From Nocardioidaceae bacterium (GTDB lineage: Bacteria; Actinomycetota; Actinomycetes; Propionibacteriales; Nocardioidaceae), in the NCBI GenBank assembly GCA_013696745.1, contig JACCXZ010000194.1, positions 1 through 35,500 of the forward strand: a stretch of DNA of 35,500 nucleotides, written 5' to 3'. The position numbers and the translations under genes are program-made. The notes below the pieces were generated by a model. It made no database searches. It worked only from the letters and a program-made list of their open reading frames with translations, and had not been told where the DNA came from. How positions within the stretch are numbered: the first letter of the stretch is position 1; every line of letters begins with the position of its first letter. Below, piece by piece: positions 1 to 9,696 of this stretch.

Positions 1-183
1 CGTGCAGGACTTCACGCTGTGGCCGTCGAGGTGCACAGTGCAGGCACCGCAGTTGGTCGTGTCGCACCCCACGAGGGTGCCGGTCTTGCCGAGCTCTTCG
101 CGCAGGTACTGCACGAGCAGTGTCCGCGGTTCGACCTCGTCGACGTAGCTCACGCCGTCGACGTTCACGGTGATACGGGTCAT
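1..183 (-). CDS. coxS: (2Fe-2S)-binding small subunit of CO dehydrogenase/xanthine dehydrogenase family (CoxS-like), N-terminal part; gene runs off the left edge
   Basis: Reverse complement reads [61 protein letters not shown]; plant-type 2Fe-2S motif C-D-T-x-x-C-G-x-C-T. Confidence 0.9.
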   Translation of the reverse strand, partial: MTRITVNVDGVSYVDEVEPRTLLVQYLREELGKTGTLVGCDTTNCGACTVHLDGHSVKSCT

Positions 184-323
184 CCCTGCCAGCCTCCACC
201 GTCGCCGTGGGCGAGTACGCAGGTGGGTGCGCGGCGACGTCGCGACCACCTTGGTCCCACCCAACCCCGACGTGACCTAGTCCACAAGTCGTGCTCCACG
301 AAAGGGACCTGTCCGCCGGGCCA

Positions 324-405
324 ACTGCCCATGGCATCTTGTGACTGCCCATGGGATGCGTCCCATGGGCAGTGCAATTCCCCAGGGGACCCTGGTAAAC
401 CGCGG
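324..405 (+). repeat. REP/MITE-like palindromic repeat, copy 1
   Basis: ACTGCCCATGGG-ATGCGT-CCCATGGGCAGT inverted repeat followed by TTCCCCAGGGGACCCTGGTAAACC; ~85% identical by eye to reverse complement of 11061..11143. Confidence 0.8.
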
Positions 406-423
406 CCGGCTCCCGGCCGGCGC

Positions 424-1560
424 TCACCCCGGGGGGTGGTGGATCCGCCCCTCCATCGAGGCCAGCCGCTCGCCGCCGCCGCCCCACCGCAACGCGATGA
501 TCTCGGCTGCGATCGACACCGCCGTCTCCTCCGGCGTACGGGCACCGAGGTCCAGGCCCACCGGGCTGGACAGCCGGGCAAGCTCGTCGGTGGTCATGCC
601 GAGCTGGTGCAGCCGCGCCATCCGGTCGTCGTGCGTGCGCCGCGACCCCATGGCTCCCACGTACGCGACCTCCGGGAGCCGCAGCGCCACCTCGAGCAGC
701 GGCACGTCGAACTTCGGGTCGTGGGTCAGCACGCACACCACCGTGCGGGGGTCGGTCGCCCCGGCCTCGACCTGGTCCTGCAGGTAGCGGTGCGGCCAGT
801 CCACGACCACCTCGTCGGCGTCGGGGAAGCGTGACCGGGTGGCGAACACCGGGCGGGCGTCGCAGACGGTGACCCGGTACCCGAGGAAGGCACCGAGCCG
901 GGCGACCGCCGCCGCGAAGTCGATGGCGCCGAAGACCAGCATCCGCGGCTTTGGCGCGTACGACGCGCAGAACACGCGCATGCCCTCTCCGCGCCGTTGA
1001 CCATCCGGCCCGTATGTGAGCAACTCGCTGCGGCCGTTGGCGAGCAGACCGCGGACGTCATCGGCGGCCGCCGCGTCGGCGCGGGGCGACCCGAACGTTC
1101 CCTGCACCGGTGTCGACGCGTCGTCGGGTCGCACGATCAACCGCCGGCCCCACCAGGTCGGGTCCGGATGCTCCACGACGGTGACGACGGCGACCGGACG
1201 CCCTGCCTCGACGTCCTCGGCCACGTCACCGAGCTCGGGGAAGGTCCGCTGCGAGACCGGCTCGACGAAGACGTCCAGGATCCCACCGCAGGTCAGGCCG
1301 ACGGCGAAGGCGTCGTCGTCGCTCACGCCGTAGCGCTGCAGCACCGGCTCGCCGGACGCGACGACCTCCTGGGTGAGCTCATAGACCGCGCCCTCGACGC
1401 AGCCGCCGGACACCGACCCGACTGCGGTCTGGTCCGGGCCGACCAGCATCGACGCACCGGGCGGCCGCGGTGCCGACTGCCAGGTGCCCACGACGGTGCC
1501 GACGCCGATCGTCTCCCCTGCCCGCCACCAGGTGACCAGCTCGTCCATGACGTCACGCAT
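424..1560 (-). CDS. XdhC/CoxI (CoxF) family protein, molybdenum hydroxylase maturation
   Basis: 378 aa ORF; N-terminal XdhC-type segment (GTVVGTWQSAPRPPGASMLVGPDQTAVGSVSGGCVEGAV) and C-terminal Rossmann segment (VGAMGSRRTHDDR). Confidence 0.88.
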   Translation of the reverse strand: MRDVMDELVTWWRAGETIGVGTVVGTWQSAPRPPGASMLVGPDQTAVGSVSGGCVEGAVYELTQEVVASGEPVLQRYGVSDDDAFAVGLTCGGILDVFVEPVSQRTFPELGDVAEDVEAGRPVAVVTVVEHPDPTWWGRRLIVRPDDASTPVQGTFGSPRADAAAADDVRGLLANGRSELLTYGPDGQRRGEGMRVFCASYAPKPRMLVFGAIDFAAAVARLGAFLGYRVTVCDARPVFATRSRFPDADEVVVDWPHRYLQDQVEAGATDPRTVVCVLTHDPKFDVPLLEVALRLPEVAYVGAMGSRRTHDDRMARLHQLGMTTDELARLSSPVGLDLGARTPEETAVSIAAEIIALRWGGGGERLASMEGRIHHPPG

Positions 1561-2665
1561 CCGAGACCACCTTCAGCAGCTGATCGAAGGCAGCCAGCGA
1601 ATGACCGGCGACCAGTGCGTCCAGATGAGGCACCGCGACCGCGATCCCGCCCTGCACCGGCTCGTAGCCGGCCTTGCCGCGGTGCGGGTTCATCCACACG
1701 ACCGCATGCGACAACCGTTGCAGCCGGGCCACCTGCTCACCGAGCATCCTGGGATCCCCGCGCTCCCACCCGTCGGACGCGATGACGACGACGGCACCGC
1801 GGGCGGTCCCCCGCTGACCCCAGCGGTCGACAAATGCGCGCAGCACCTCGCCCAGCCGGGTTCCCCCGGACCAGTCCGGCACCGCGGCTCCCGCTGCCAG
1901 CAGCGCGGCCTCGACGTCGCGGCTGCGCAGGGCGCTCGTCACCCGGGTCAGCCGGGTGCCCACGGTGAAGACCTCGACGTAGGGCATGCAGCGAGTCATC
2001 ACGTGACCCAGCCGCAGCACGGCGTCGGCGTACGGCTGCATCGAGCCGGAGACGTCGACGAGCAGGACGACCCGCCGGGCACGCGGCCGGCGGGCGCGGC
2101 GGCGCAGCGGAGCCGGTTCCCCCGCACGGCGCAGCTGGTCACGCAGCGTGCGCCGGGAGTCCACCTCCCCTCGGTGGTACGCCCGCCGGCGCATGCTGCG
2201 GCGGGTGGGAGCAGTGGGCCGCAGCGCGGCGAACAGCGCAGCAAGATGGCGACGCTCGGCAGCCGACATGCTGGCCACGTCGCGGTGACGCAACACCTCC
2301 TCGTCGCTGGACACCGTGCGCAGGAGCTGCTCGTCGCCGCGGTCCTCAGCGCCGTCCAGGGGCTCCAGCGCCGCCTGCTGGATGGTGCGCACCGCAGGTC
2401 GGCGCGGGCGTGGGAGCGACTCACGGGCGTCGAACCAGGCGCCGAACAGCGCGTCGTACACCTCGATGTCGTCGGGGCTGGAGCACAGCGTGCCCCGCCC
2501 CGACCAGTACACGCTCAGCCGGTCCCCGGCACCGGTGTGCGCCACTGCGCGCAGGAAGCTCTGCGTGCGGTCGCCACTCACCTGGATGCCGGCATGGCGC
2601 AGTGCCCGGGCAAAGGCCGCGAACAGCTCGTCCCCCACGACGTCAGCGGACGGCATGAGTGTCAT
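1553..2665 (-). CDS. VWA domain-containing CoxE-like protein
   Basis: Start MTLMPSADVV at 2665; VWA/MIDAS-like DVSGSMQPYADAVLRL; overlaps neighbours on both sides (operon). Confidence 0.85.
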   Translation of the reverse strand: MTLMPSADVVGDELFAAFARALRHAGIQVSGDRTQSFLRAVAHTGAGDRLSVYWSGRGTLCSSPDDIEVYDALFGAWFDARESLPRPRRPAVRTIQQAALEPLDGAEDRGDEQLLRTVSSDEEVLRHRDVASMSAAERRHLAALFAALRPTAPTRRSMRRRAYHRGEVDSRRTLRDQLRRAGEPAPLRRRARRPRARRVVLLVDVSGSMQPYADAVLRLGHVMTRCMPYVEVFTVGTRLTRVTSALRSRDVEAALLAAGAAVPDWSGGTRLGEVLRAFVDRWGQRGTARGAVVVIASDGWERGDPRMLGEQVARLQRLSHAVVWMNPHRGKAGYEPVQGGIAVAVPHLDALVAGHSLAAFDQLLKVVSDA

Positions 2666-3567
2666 CCCGCGAGCATCCGATCCAGCGAGTCGCGGACACG
2701 GTCGGTGTCCTCGCGGTACTTCAGCACCGCCCCGAGGGTGGCTCCGGCAGTCTCGAGGTCGAGCTCCTCGCGACCGAGCGCCTGCAACGCGCGGGCCCAA
2801 TCGAGCGTCTCGGCGACTCCGGGGGGCTTGAGCATGTCGTCGTTGTGACGGATCCGCTGCACGGTGGCGGTCACCTGCTCGGCGAGCCGAGCAGAGATCT
2901 CGGGCAACCGGGTACGCACGATCTGGATCTCGCGGGCCAGCCCAGGGTGGTCGATCCAGTGGTAGAGGCAGCGTCGTTTCAACGCGTCGTGCAGCTCGCG
3001 CGTGCGGTTGGACGTCAGCACGACGATCGGCGGGACGGCGGCCTGGACCACGCCGTACTCGGGGATCGTCACCTGGTGGGTGGAGAGGACCTCCAGCAGG
3101 AACGCCTCGAACTCGTCGTCAGCACGGTCGATCTCGTCCACCAGCAGCACCGCCGGGCTGGTCCGCAACGCCCGCAGAATGGGCCGGTCGAGCAGGAACC
3201 GGTCGGCGTACAGCGACTCCTCGAGCGCGTCCGCGTCGGTGGCACCGCCGACCGCCTCGACGGTCCGCAGGTGCAGGATCTGACCGGTGAAGTCCCAGTC
3301 GTACAACGCCTGCGTGGAGTCGATGCCCTCGTAGCACTGCAACCGGATGAGTGGTGCGCCGACAAGATCGGCGAGCGCCTCGGCCAGCGCAGTCTTGCCG
3401 GTCCCGGGCTCTCCCTCCAGCAGCAACGGCCGCTGCATCACCACGGCGAGGTACGTGATGGTGGCCAACCCGTCGTCGGCCAGGTAGCCGGTGTCCCGCA
3501 ACCGGCGCGCGACATCCGCGGCCGACCCGAGTCCTTGCTGCTCGGCCAGGCTCTGCGATGCGGACAC
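2662..3567 (-). CDS. MoxR-family AAA+ ATPase (CoxD-like)
   Basis: Walker A GEPGTGKTALAEAL, Walker B VLLVDEIDRAD, TSNRTRELHDALKRRCLYHWIDHP; GTG start VSASQSLAEQ; ATGA overlap with the CoxE start. Confidence 0.88.
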   Translation of the reverse strand: MSASQSLAEQQGLGSAADVARRLRDTGYLADDGLATITYLAVVMQRPLLLEGEPGTGKTALAEALADLVGAPLIRLQCYEGIDSTQALYDWDFTGQILHLRTVEAVGGATDADALEESLYADRFLLDRPILRALRTSPAVLLVDEIDRADDEFEAFLLEVLSTHQVTIPEYGVVQAAVPPIVVLTSNRTRELHDALKRRCLYHWIDHPGLAREIQIVRTRLPEISARLAEQVTATVQRIRHNDDMLKPPGVAETLDWARALQALGREELDLETAGATLGAVLKYREDTDRVRDSLDRMLAG

Positions 3568-3658
3568 AGCGATCCCTTCCCACGGTCGACGGTCCGAGCC
3601 TAGTTGCCGTCCGCGGTGCGGGCCGATGGCCGGTCCGGCGCTCAGGTGTCCCCGGTGA

Positions 3659-4261
3659 CTACGTGTCGCTGTCCAGGCCGCCGGCCAGGTCCGAGCAGTC
3701 GATCGCCACCACCGGATGCGAATCCAGGTAGCCCCGCGCTCCGCGATCACCGGTCGCCGAGGCCGCCACACCGGCCCAGTGTGTCCGGCCGATCAGGACC
3801 GGGTGCCCCGCACCGTCGGCATAGGATGCCCGCGCCAACACACGGTCGGGCTCGACGCCGGTGCGCGCGTGTCCGAGGACCCGGGCCACCACGTCGGCAC
3901 CCACGTCGGGCAGGTCGACCAGGTGAACCAGTGCGGCATCGGCGGCAGTAGCAACGAGCGCGTCCAGTCCGGCGCCGAGCGAGGCCCCCATGCCCTGTTC
4001 CCAGTCGGGTGACTCGACGACCCCGACGCCCTCGTCGGCCAGCAGTGACCGGACCCTGCCGGCTGCTGCGCCGACGACCACGACGACGCTGTCGCACCCG
4101 CCGGCGCGCAGGACCCGGGCGGTGCGGACCACCCAGGCGAGCCCGTCGGGGTCCACCCGCAACGCCTTGGGTCCACCGGCTCGACGTCCCCGCCCAGCCG
4201 CCAGCAGGAGCCCGGTGATGTGGCCCTGCGCAGAGTCATCGGGCACGGCGTCATCGGGCAT
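3659..4261 (-). CDS. MobA/MocA-like nucleotidyltransferase (molybdenum cofactor cytidylyl/guanylyltransferase family)
   Basis: GLLLAAGRGRRAGGPKALR nucleotide-binding signature, HLVDLPDVGADVV; next to cox accessory genes. Confidence 0.85.
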   Translation of the reverse strand: MPDDAVPDDSAQGHITGLLLAAGRGRRAGGPKALRVDPDGLAWVVRTARVLRAGGCDSVVVVVGAAAGRVRSLLADEGVGVVESPDWEQGMGASLGAGLDALVATAADAALVHLVDLPDVGADVVARVLGHARTGVEPDRVLARASYADGAGHPVLIGRTHWAGVAASATGDRGARGYLDSHPVVAIDCSDLAGGLDSDT

Positions 4262-4295
4262 GGGGCTGATCCTGGCATTCGCGCGCCACTCGGAG

Positions 4296-4350
4296 TTGGT
4301 GACGGGGTCCCCCGTGCAAATAGGTTCGCCACAGGGGACCCCCTCGCCAA
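4296..4350. repeat. 55 bp imperfect inverted repeat in divergent intergenic region
   Basis: TTGGTGACGGGGTCCCC (4296-4312), 21 nt loop, GGGGACCCCCTCGCCAA (4334-4350); 15/17 complementary. Confidence 0.7.
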
Positions 4351-4398
4351 CCGCCCCCGTGCTCGCGCGCGCGAGCGTGGACCGTCAGACTCGCCACC

Positions 4399-5691
4399 AT
4401 GACCGAGCAGGGCAGCGAATGCACGCAGGCCGAGCGCCGGGTTCTCGACGCGATCGACGAGGACCAGATCGGCGCGGACCTCGTCGCGCTGGTGGGTTTC
4501 CCCAGCATCGATGGGACCGCCGCCGAGGCCGAGGTGCAGGCGTGGTGCGCCGAGCGGTTGCGCACGTTGGGCATGGCTGTCGACCACTGGCTCACCGACG
4601 TGCGCGACCTGGCCGACGACCCCGCATACCCGGGCATGGAGGTCGAGCGCACCGGGGTCTGGGGATGTGTCGGACGTACCGGGCGGGCCGACCGTGAGGA
4701 GGCCCCGGCGCTGGTGCTCAACGGCCATGTCGACGTGGTACCGGCCGGCGACCTGGACCTGTGGCCGGATCGCGCACCGTTCACGGCGCGGCTGGCGGAG
4801 GGCTCCTGGTGGGGTCGTGGCACCTGCGACATGAAGGGCGGGGTGGCGGCCATCCTCGGCGCCGTGAATGCCCTGTCGCAGGCCGGGGTCCAGCTGACCA
4901 GGCCGCTCGCGGTCCACACGGTGACCGGCGAGGAGGACGGCGGCATCGGCACCTTTGCCACCCTGCGGCGCGGTCACGTTGGTGAGGCATGCGTGATAGC
5001 CGAACCGACCGACGGGGCGATCGTGCCGGCCAACGCCGGATCGCTCACCTTCCGCATCACTGTCGCCGGCCTCGCCACCCACGGGTCCACGCGTACCCGT
5101 GGTGTCAGCGCCGTGGAGAAGTTCGAGCGGGTGCACGAGGCACTGCGTCGGCTCGAGGCTGAGCGCAACGCCGACCTGCCCGACCTCTTCGCCCACCTGG
5201 ACGTCGGCTGGCCGCTGTCGGTCGGACAGGTGAACGCCGGTGACTGGGCGAGCACGGTGCCGGACCGGCTGATCGCCCAGGGGCGGTACGGCGTGATGCC
5301 GGGCGAGTCGGTGCAGGACGCCAAGGCTGCGCTCGATATCGCGGTCGCGCAGGCTTGCCGGGCAGACCCCTGGCTGCGTACGCACCCGGCCCTGGTCGAG
5401 TGGCCCGGCGGCCACTACGCCTCGGGCAGCCTGCCCGAGGGGCACCCGCTGCTCGACGACGTCGCGGCTGCGGTGCGAGCTGTGGGCGGTCCACGGCCGG
5501 ACGTGCTCGGGGGACCCTACGGCTCAGACTTGCGACAGTACGCAATGGCCGGAGTGCCGACCCTGCAGTACGGCCCCGGCCAGGCAGTCTTCGCGCACGC
5601 AGTGGACGAGCACGTCTCCGTCGACGAGGTGGTGCGGTGCGCCCGGGCGTACGCGGTCCTGGCACTGCGGCTGTGCGGAGAGCAGGCGTGA
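4399..5691 (+). CDS. M20 family metallopeptidase (ArgE/DapE/acetylornithine deacetylase-like)
   Basis: 430 aa; LVLNGHVDVVPAGD, WWGRGTCDMKGG, TGEEDGGIG motifs of M20 metal centre. Confidence 0.92.
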   Translation: MTEQGSECTQAERRVLDAIDEDQIGADLVALVGFPSIDGTAAEAEVQAWCAERLRTLGMAVDHWLTDVRDLADDPAYPGMEVERTGVWGCVGRTGRADREEAPALVLNGHVDVVPAGDLDLWPDRAPFTARLAEGSWWGRGTCDMKGGVAAILGAVNALSQAGVQLTRPLAVHTVTGEEDGGIGTFATLRRGHVGEACVIAEPTDGAIVPANAGSLTFRITVAGLATHGSTRTRGVSAVEKFERVHEALRRLEAERNADLPDLFAHLDVGWPLSVGQVNAGDWASTVPDRLIAQGRYGVMPGESVQDAKAALDIAVAQACRADPWLRTHPALVEWPGGHYASGSLPEGHPLLDDVAAAVRAVGGPRPDVLGGPYGSDLRQYAMAGVPTLQYGPGQAVFAHAVDEHVSVDEVVRCARAYAVLALRLCGEQA

Positions 5692-5699
5692 AATGACGG

Positions 5700-5730
5700 A
5701 GGCCCCTCCATGTATGAGATGGAGGGGCCT
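5700..5730. terminator. Stem-loop, candidate intrinsic terminator after the M20 gene
   Basis: AGGCCCCTCCAT-GTATGAG-ATGGAGGGGCCT, 12 bp perfect stem, 7 nt loop, 8 nt after stop; no clear U tract. Confidence 0.6.
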
Positions 5731-6099
5731 CGCGTTCGCGGCTGTCCCATCCGAGGCGCCGGCAGAGCCGACGACTCGGATGTTCCGGGGATGACGCCCC
5801 GACCATGTCGACCACCCCAGCCACCGAAGTGGCTGCAGTGACCGGTCTGGTCTGCACCGCCCGACCGGAATCTCGCGAACCCGACGCTGCATCATCAGCG
5901 TCGCCGTGCGGGTCGCCCCGCTCGGTGTGGCTCGTAGTTCCTCCCAGCCGTCCTTCACCACGTCGAACCGGGTGTCACCGCCAGGTCTCCCCGGCTGCTT
6001 CCCGCTCCGTCGTGCTGGAGTGATGGAACTGTAAGCCCGCACGACTGGGACCGGGCAAGGGGTTTCAGACGCCAATTTCGACACGACCGTCGAGGATGG

Positions 6100-6242
6100 T
6101 GGGGACAACGTGTGGACGACGTGTGGACGACGTGTGGACAGTCACGCACAGCGTGTGGACGCTCAGTGAGCACGGCATCACCCACCTGCGCCGACCCGTC
6201 ACCTGGCTGTGGACAACCAACTTCCCCACAGGCTGTGGACGA
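6100..6242. promoter_or_regulatory. Cluster of DnaA-box-like 9-mers
   Basis: TGTGGACAA (reverse of TTGTCCACA) perfect at 6208; 8/9 matches at 6100, 6111, 6122, 6133, 6234; 7/9 at 6154 and 6222 (other strand); first four spaced exactly 11 bp. Confidence 0.55.
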
Positions 6243-6341
6243 TCGCCACAATTGGGTATCTGTGCGTCTCATCATTTGAGACGAACGCCGGGGCGTGGCC
6301 GCCCTGGTCGGCACACAACCGACCCAGCACCGGCGGCGCCG

Positions 6342-6473
6342 TCAGGAGCGTTTGCGCCGCTGGAGAGCCCGGCGGGTGCGAGCCTCGGACTGGCCCAGCA
6401 CCTTCGCCAGCAGGGTGACGCGAAAGACGTACGCGACCGCGACCAGCGCGATGATCAGCAGGATCCACTTCAT
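6342..6473 (-). CDS. Small single-TM hypothetical protein (43 aa)
   Basis: Reads MKWILLIIALVAVAYVFRVTLLAKVLGQSEARTRRALQRRKRS*, N-terminal hydrophobic helix plus basic tail; absent from the supplied ORF track. Confidence 0.5.
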   Translation of the reverse strand: MKWILLIIALVAVAYVFRVTLLAKVLGQSEARTRRALQRRKRS

Positions 6474-6520
6474 GCCTCCACGGTACGGGACTCGGCACGG
6501 CTGGCCGTACGGCGCGCGTA

Positions 6521-6550
6521 GGGGCGGCCCCGGCTGTCCGGGACCGCCCC
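6521..6550 (-). terminator. Stem-loop downstream of groEL, candidate terminator
   Basis: GGGGCGGCCCCGG-CTGT-CCGGGACCGCCCC; the single mismatch becomes a G-U wobble on the minus-strand transcript. Confidence 0.6.
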
Positions 6551-6598
6551 TCGCGAGCAGACGCTCTGCCTACCTCATGGAGCTCTGAACGGACTTGT

Positions 6599-8239
<1,641 letters not shown>

Positions 8240-8345
8240 TCACGCGTCGAAGTGATTGGCCCGGCGATGCCCGCGACGGACGACCCCCGCCGCGACAGAC
8301 CCTTCCCGCCACGGCCGCAAGGCCTCATCGGCCCGGTCCACTTGG

Positions 8346-8372
8346 TTGGCACTCTCATGGGCAGAGTGCCAA
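8346..8372 (-). promoter_or_regulatory. CIRCE element 1 (HrcA operator)
   Basis: TTGGCACTC-N9-GAGTGCCAA, perfect 9 bp arms, upstream of groEL. Confidence 0.93.
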
Positions 8373-8380
8373 CTCAATGT

Positions 8381-8407
8381 CTAGCACTCTGTCCGGGTGA
8401 GTGCAAA
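8381..8407 (-). promoter_or_regulatory. CIRCE element 2 (HrcA operator), imperfect
   Basis: CTAGCACTC-N9-GAGTGCAAA, 8 bp downstream of CIRCE 1. Confidence 0.85.
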
Positions 8408-8421
8408 CGATGACCTCCGGT

Positions 8422-9696
8422 TCAGCTCAGATCGGCTGCGAGGAAGGCGGCGTAGTCGGGTTCGATCGTGGCACCGGGGCCGACCCGGCCGGCCACCGCG
8501 TCGAGGGTCTTGAGCCCGTCACCAGTGTTGAAGACCACGGTCTCCGCCTCGGGGTCGAGCTGCCCGGCGTCCACCAGCTTCTTCAGCGTCGCGACCGTCA
8601 CCCCGCCTGCCGTCTCGGCGAAGATTCCCTCGGTGCGAGCGAGCAGGGCGATGCCCGCCCGTACCTCCTCGTCGGTGACGTCCTCGAGCGCCCCGTCCGT
8701 ACGGCGAACGGTGTCCAGCACGTACGGCCCGTCGGCGGGATTGCCGATGGCCAGAGACTTGGCGATCGTGGCCGGCTTCACCGGTCGCACCACGTCGTGG
8801 CCCTGCTTGAAGGCAGTCGACACGGGCGAGCACCCCTGCGCCTGGGCGCCAAAAATCCGGTACGGGCTGTCCTCGACGAGGCCGAGTGACACCAGCTCGC
8901 CGAAGCCCTTGTCCACCTTGGTGAGCTGAGACCCGGACGCGACGGGGATGACCACCTGGTCCGGCAGTCGCCAGCCCAGCTGTTCGGCCACTTCGTAACC
9001 CAGGGTCTTGGAGCCCTCCGCGTAGTATGGGCGGACGTTGACGTTCACGAACGCCCAGTCCTCCTGCTCGCTGGCGATCTCCTGGGCGAGCTTGTTGACG
9101 TCGTCGTAGCTCCCACGGACCGCGACGAGTGTGCCGCCGTAGACGGCCGTCGTGACGACCTTCGGGCGCTCGAGGTCCTCGGGGATGAGCACCACGCTCC
9201 TGATTCCGGCCCGCGCGGCCGCCGCGGCCACGGCGTTGGCGAGGTTGCCGGTCGAGGGACAGGCGAGGACCTTCATGCCCAGCTCCCGGGCAGCGCTCAG
9301 GGCCACTGCGACGACCCGGTCCTTGAAGGAGTGGGTCGGGTTGCCCGAGTCGTCCTTGACCCACAGCTTCGCGAGACCGAGCTCGCGAGCGAGATTGTCG
9401 GCGCGCACGAGCCGGGTGCCGCCGGGGTCCATGGTGCGAAAGCTGCCTACGTCGGCGGGTACCGGCAGCAGCGGCTGGTAGCGCCAGATGCTGCGGGGGC
9501 CGGCCTCGATCTGCTCCCGGGTGACAGACGGGAACGCGTACCCGACCTCGAGCGGACCGAAGCACTCCAGACAGGCGTAGTGCGGTCCGAGCTCGGCGCT
9601 GGCGCCGCAGGCGCGACATCGCAGGTGGGTTGCGTTGCCGAAAGCGCCCGCACGCACACTCCCGGCGGTACGGTGCGTCGCAGTGTCGATGCTCAC
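8422..9696 (-). CDS. thrC: Threonine synthase
   Basis: 424 aa; PLP-binding KDDSGNPTHSFKDRVV, CPSTGNLANAVAAAAARAG. Confidence 0.93.
   Translation of the reverse strand: MSIDTATHRTAGSVRAGAFGNATHLRCRACGASAELGPHYACLECFGPLEVGYAFPSVTREQIEAGPRSIWRYQPLLPVPADVGSFRTMDPGGTRLVRADNLARELGLAKLWVKDDSGNPTHSFKDRVVAVALSAARELGMKVLACPSTGNLANAVAAAAARAGIRSVVLIPEDLERPKVVTTAVYGGTLVAVRGSYDDVNKLAQEIASEQEDWAFVNVNVRPYYAEGSKTLGYEVAEQLGWRLPDQVVIPVASGSQLTKVDKGFGELVSLGLVEDSPYRIFGAQAQGCSPVSTAFKQGHDVVRPVKPATIAKSLAIGNPADGPYVLDTVRRTDGALEDVTDEEVRAGIALLARTEGIFAETAGGVTVATLKKLVDAGQLDPEAETVVFNTGDGLKTLDAVAGRVGPGATIEPDYAAFLAADLS

Noticed and set aside
5818-5835. Glycine-riboswitch-like CACCGAAG on the plus strand
   Set aside because: Lacks the surrounding conserved glycine aptamer core; explained as a simple UUCG/CGAA-loop hairpin
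5524-6108. 194 aa minus ORF through the hairpin-rich gap
   Set aside because: Reads through the stem-loop at 5700-5730 into the M20 gene and shows no family motif; structured RNA seems more likely, though unproven
6100-6242. Chromosomal replication origin (oriC)
   Set aside because: DnaA-box-like cluster is present but no dnaA, dnaN, rpmH, parAB or clear AT-rich unwinding element nearby; reported only as a possible DnaA-binding cluster
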